Assembly (NCBI RefSeq): GCF_025152745.1
Contig: NZ_CP104040.1
Span: 620,001-684,000 of the forward strand
Origin: Rhizobium sp. WSM4643
GTDB lineage: Bacteria > Pseudomonadota > Alphaproteobacteria > Rhizobiales > Rhizobiaceae
Direction: 5' to 3'
Length of the DNA stretch: 64,000 bases
Shown here: one piece after another, positions 62,151 through 64,000 of the stretch
Numbering within the stretch: the first letter of the stretch is position 1
Layout: each line of letters opens with the position of its first letter
Notes under the pieces: generated by a model
What the model saw: only the letters and a program-made list of their open reading frames with translations
The model's database searches: none
What the model was told of the DNA's origin: nothing
Position numbers and translations under genes: made by a program

Positions 62151-64000
<1,850 letters not shown>

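Overview
The window is chromosomal DNA of a Rhizobium-type alphaproteobacterium, probably in the R. leguminosarum/R. etli group. The evidence is high GC with dense genes, the gene set (coxBA, an IalB-family protein, bioMNY, xseB and dxs, the degenerate RibB-RibA fusion, DUF1344) and several intergenic palindromic repeats of the kind scattered through rhizobial genomes. No rRNA, tRNA or CRISPR array was recognised.

Layout. 1-5.4 kb: the end of an acyl-CoA dehydrogenase, an enoyl-CoA hydratase, a metallo-beta-lactamase-fold hydrolase and two overlapping RNA methyltransferase genes. 5.4-9.7 kb: a DUF4424 protein, a chemoreceptor and a complete IS630-family insertion sequence with a TA target duplication. 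9.7-16.6 kb: dxs, pirin, a short-chain dehydrogenase, xseB, a deacetylase-family protein, a thioesterase and an orphan gene, with several repeat arrays between them. 16.7-27.3 kb: two divergent uptake and catabolism clusters. The minus-strand one has a spermidine-type ABC importer, a creatinase-like M24 protein without metal ligands and a flavin reductase-like protein. The plus-strand one has a polar amino-acid importer without an ATPase, a TIM-barrel isomerase-like protein and a GntR regulator.

27.5-33.6 kb is the most interesting block. It is a tight minus-strand run that starts with a bufferin-type RiPP system: a four-cysteine secreted precursor (DUF2282), a DUF692/MNIO modifying enzyme, a DUF2063 partner and a DoxX membrane protein. 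It continues without a break into an NDH-2-like flavoprotein, a membrane class III nucleotide cyclase with an extracytoplasmic sensor, and a DUF3307 membrane protein. Known members of the core handle copper or other thiophilic metals; the link to respiration and cyclic-nucleotide signalling is my inference.

33.8-41 kb: a patatin-3-hydroxybutyrate dehydrogenase pair divergent from a LysR gene, a cupin-MFS pair, and a PAS histidine kinase whose RsbQ-like hydrolase partner has lost its centre by an in-frame deletion. 41-47 kb: bioMNY, a YcaQ-like protein, and aroC-ribB. 47-55 kb: a large GGDEF/EAL protein, DUF1344, a HicB-like antitoxin next to a frameshifted hicA, a histidine phosphatase, fabI, a DnaJ-like protein and a lipoprotein. 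55-64 kb: pdxH, a polysaccharide deacetylase, a D,D-carboxypeptidase, a MazG-like protein, a GNAT acetyltransferase, tldD, an IalB-family protein, coxB and the first 315 codons of coxA.
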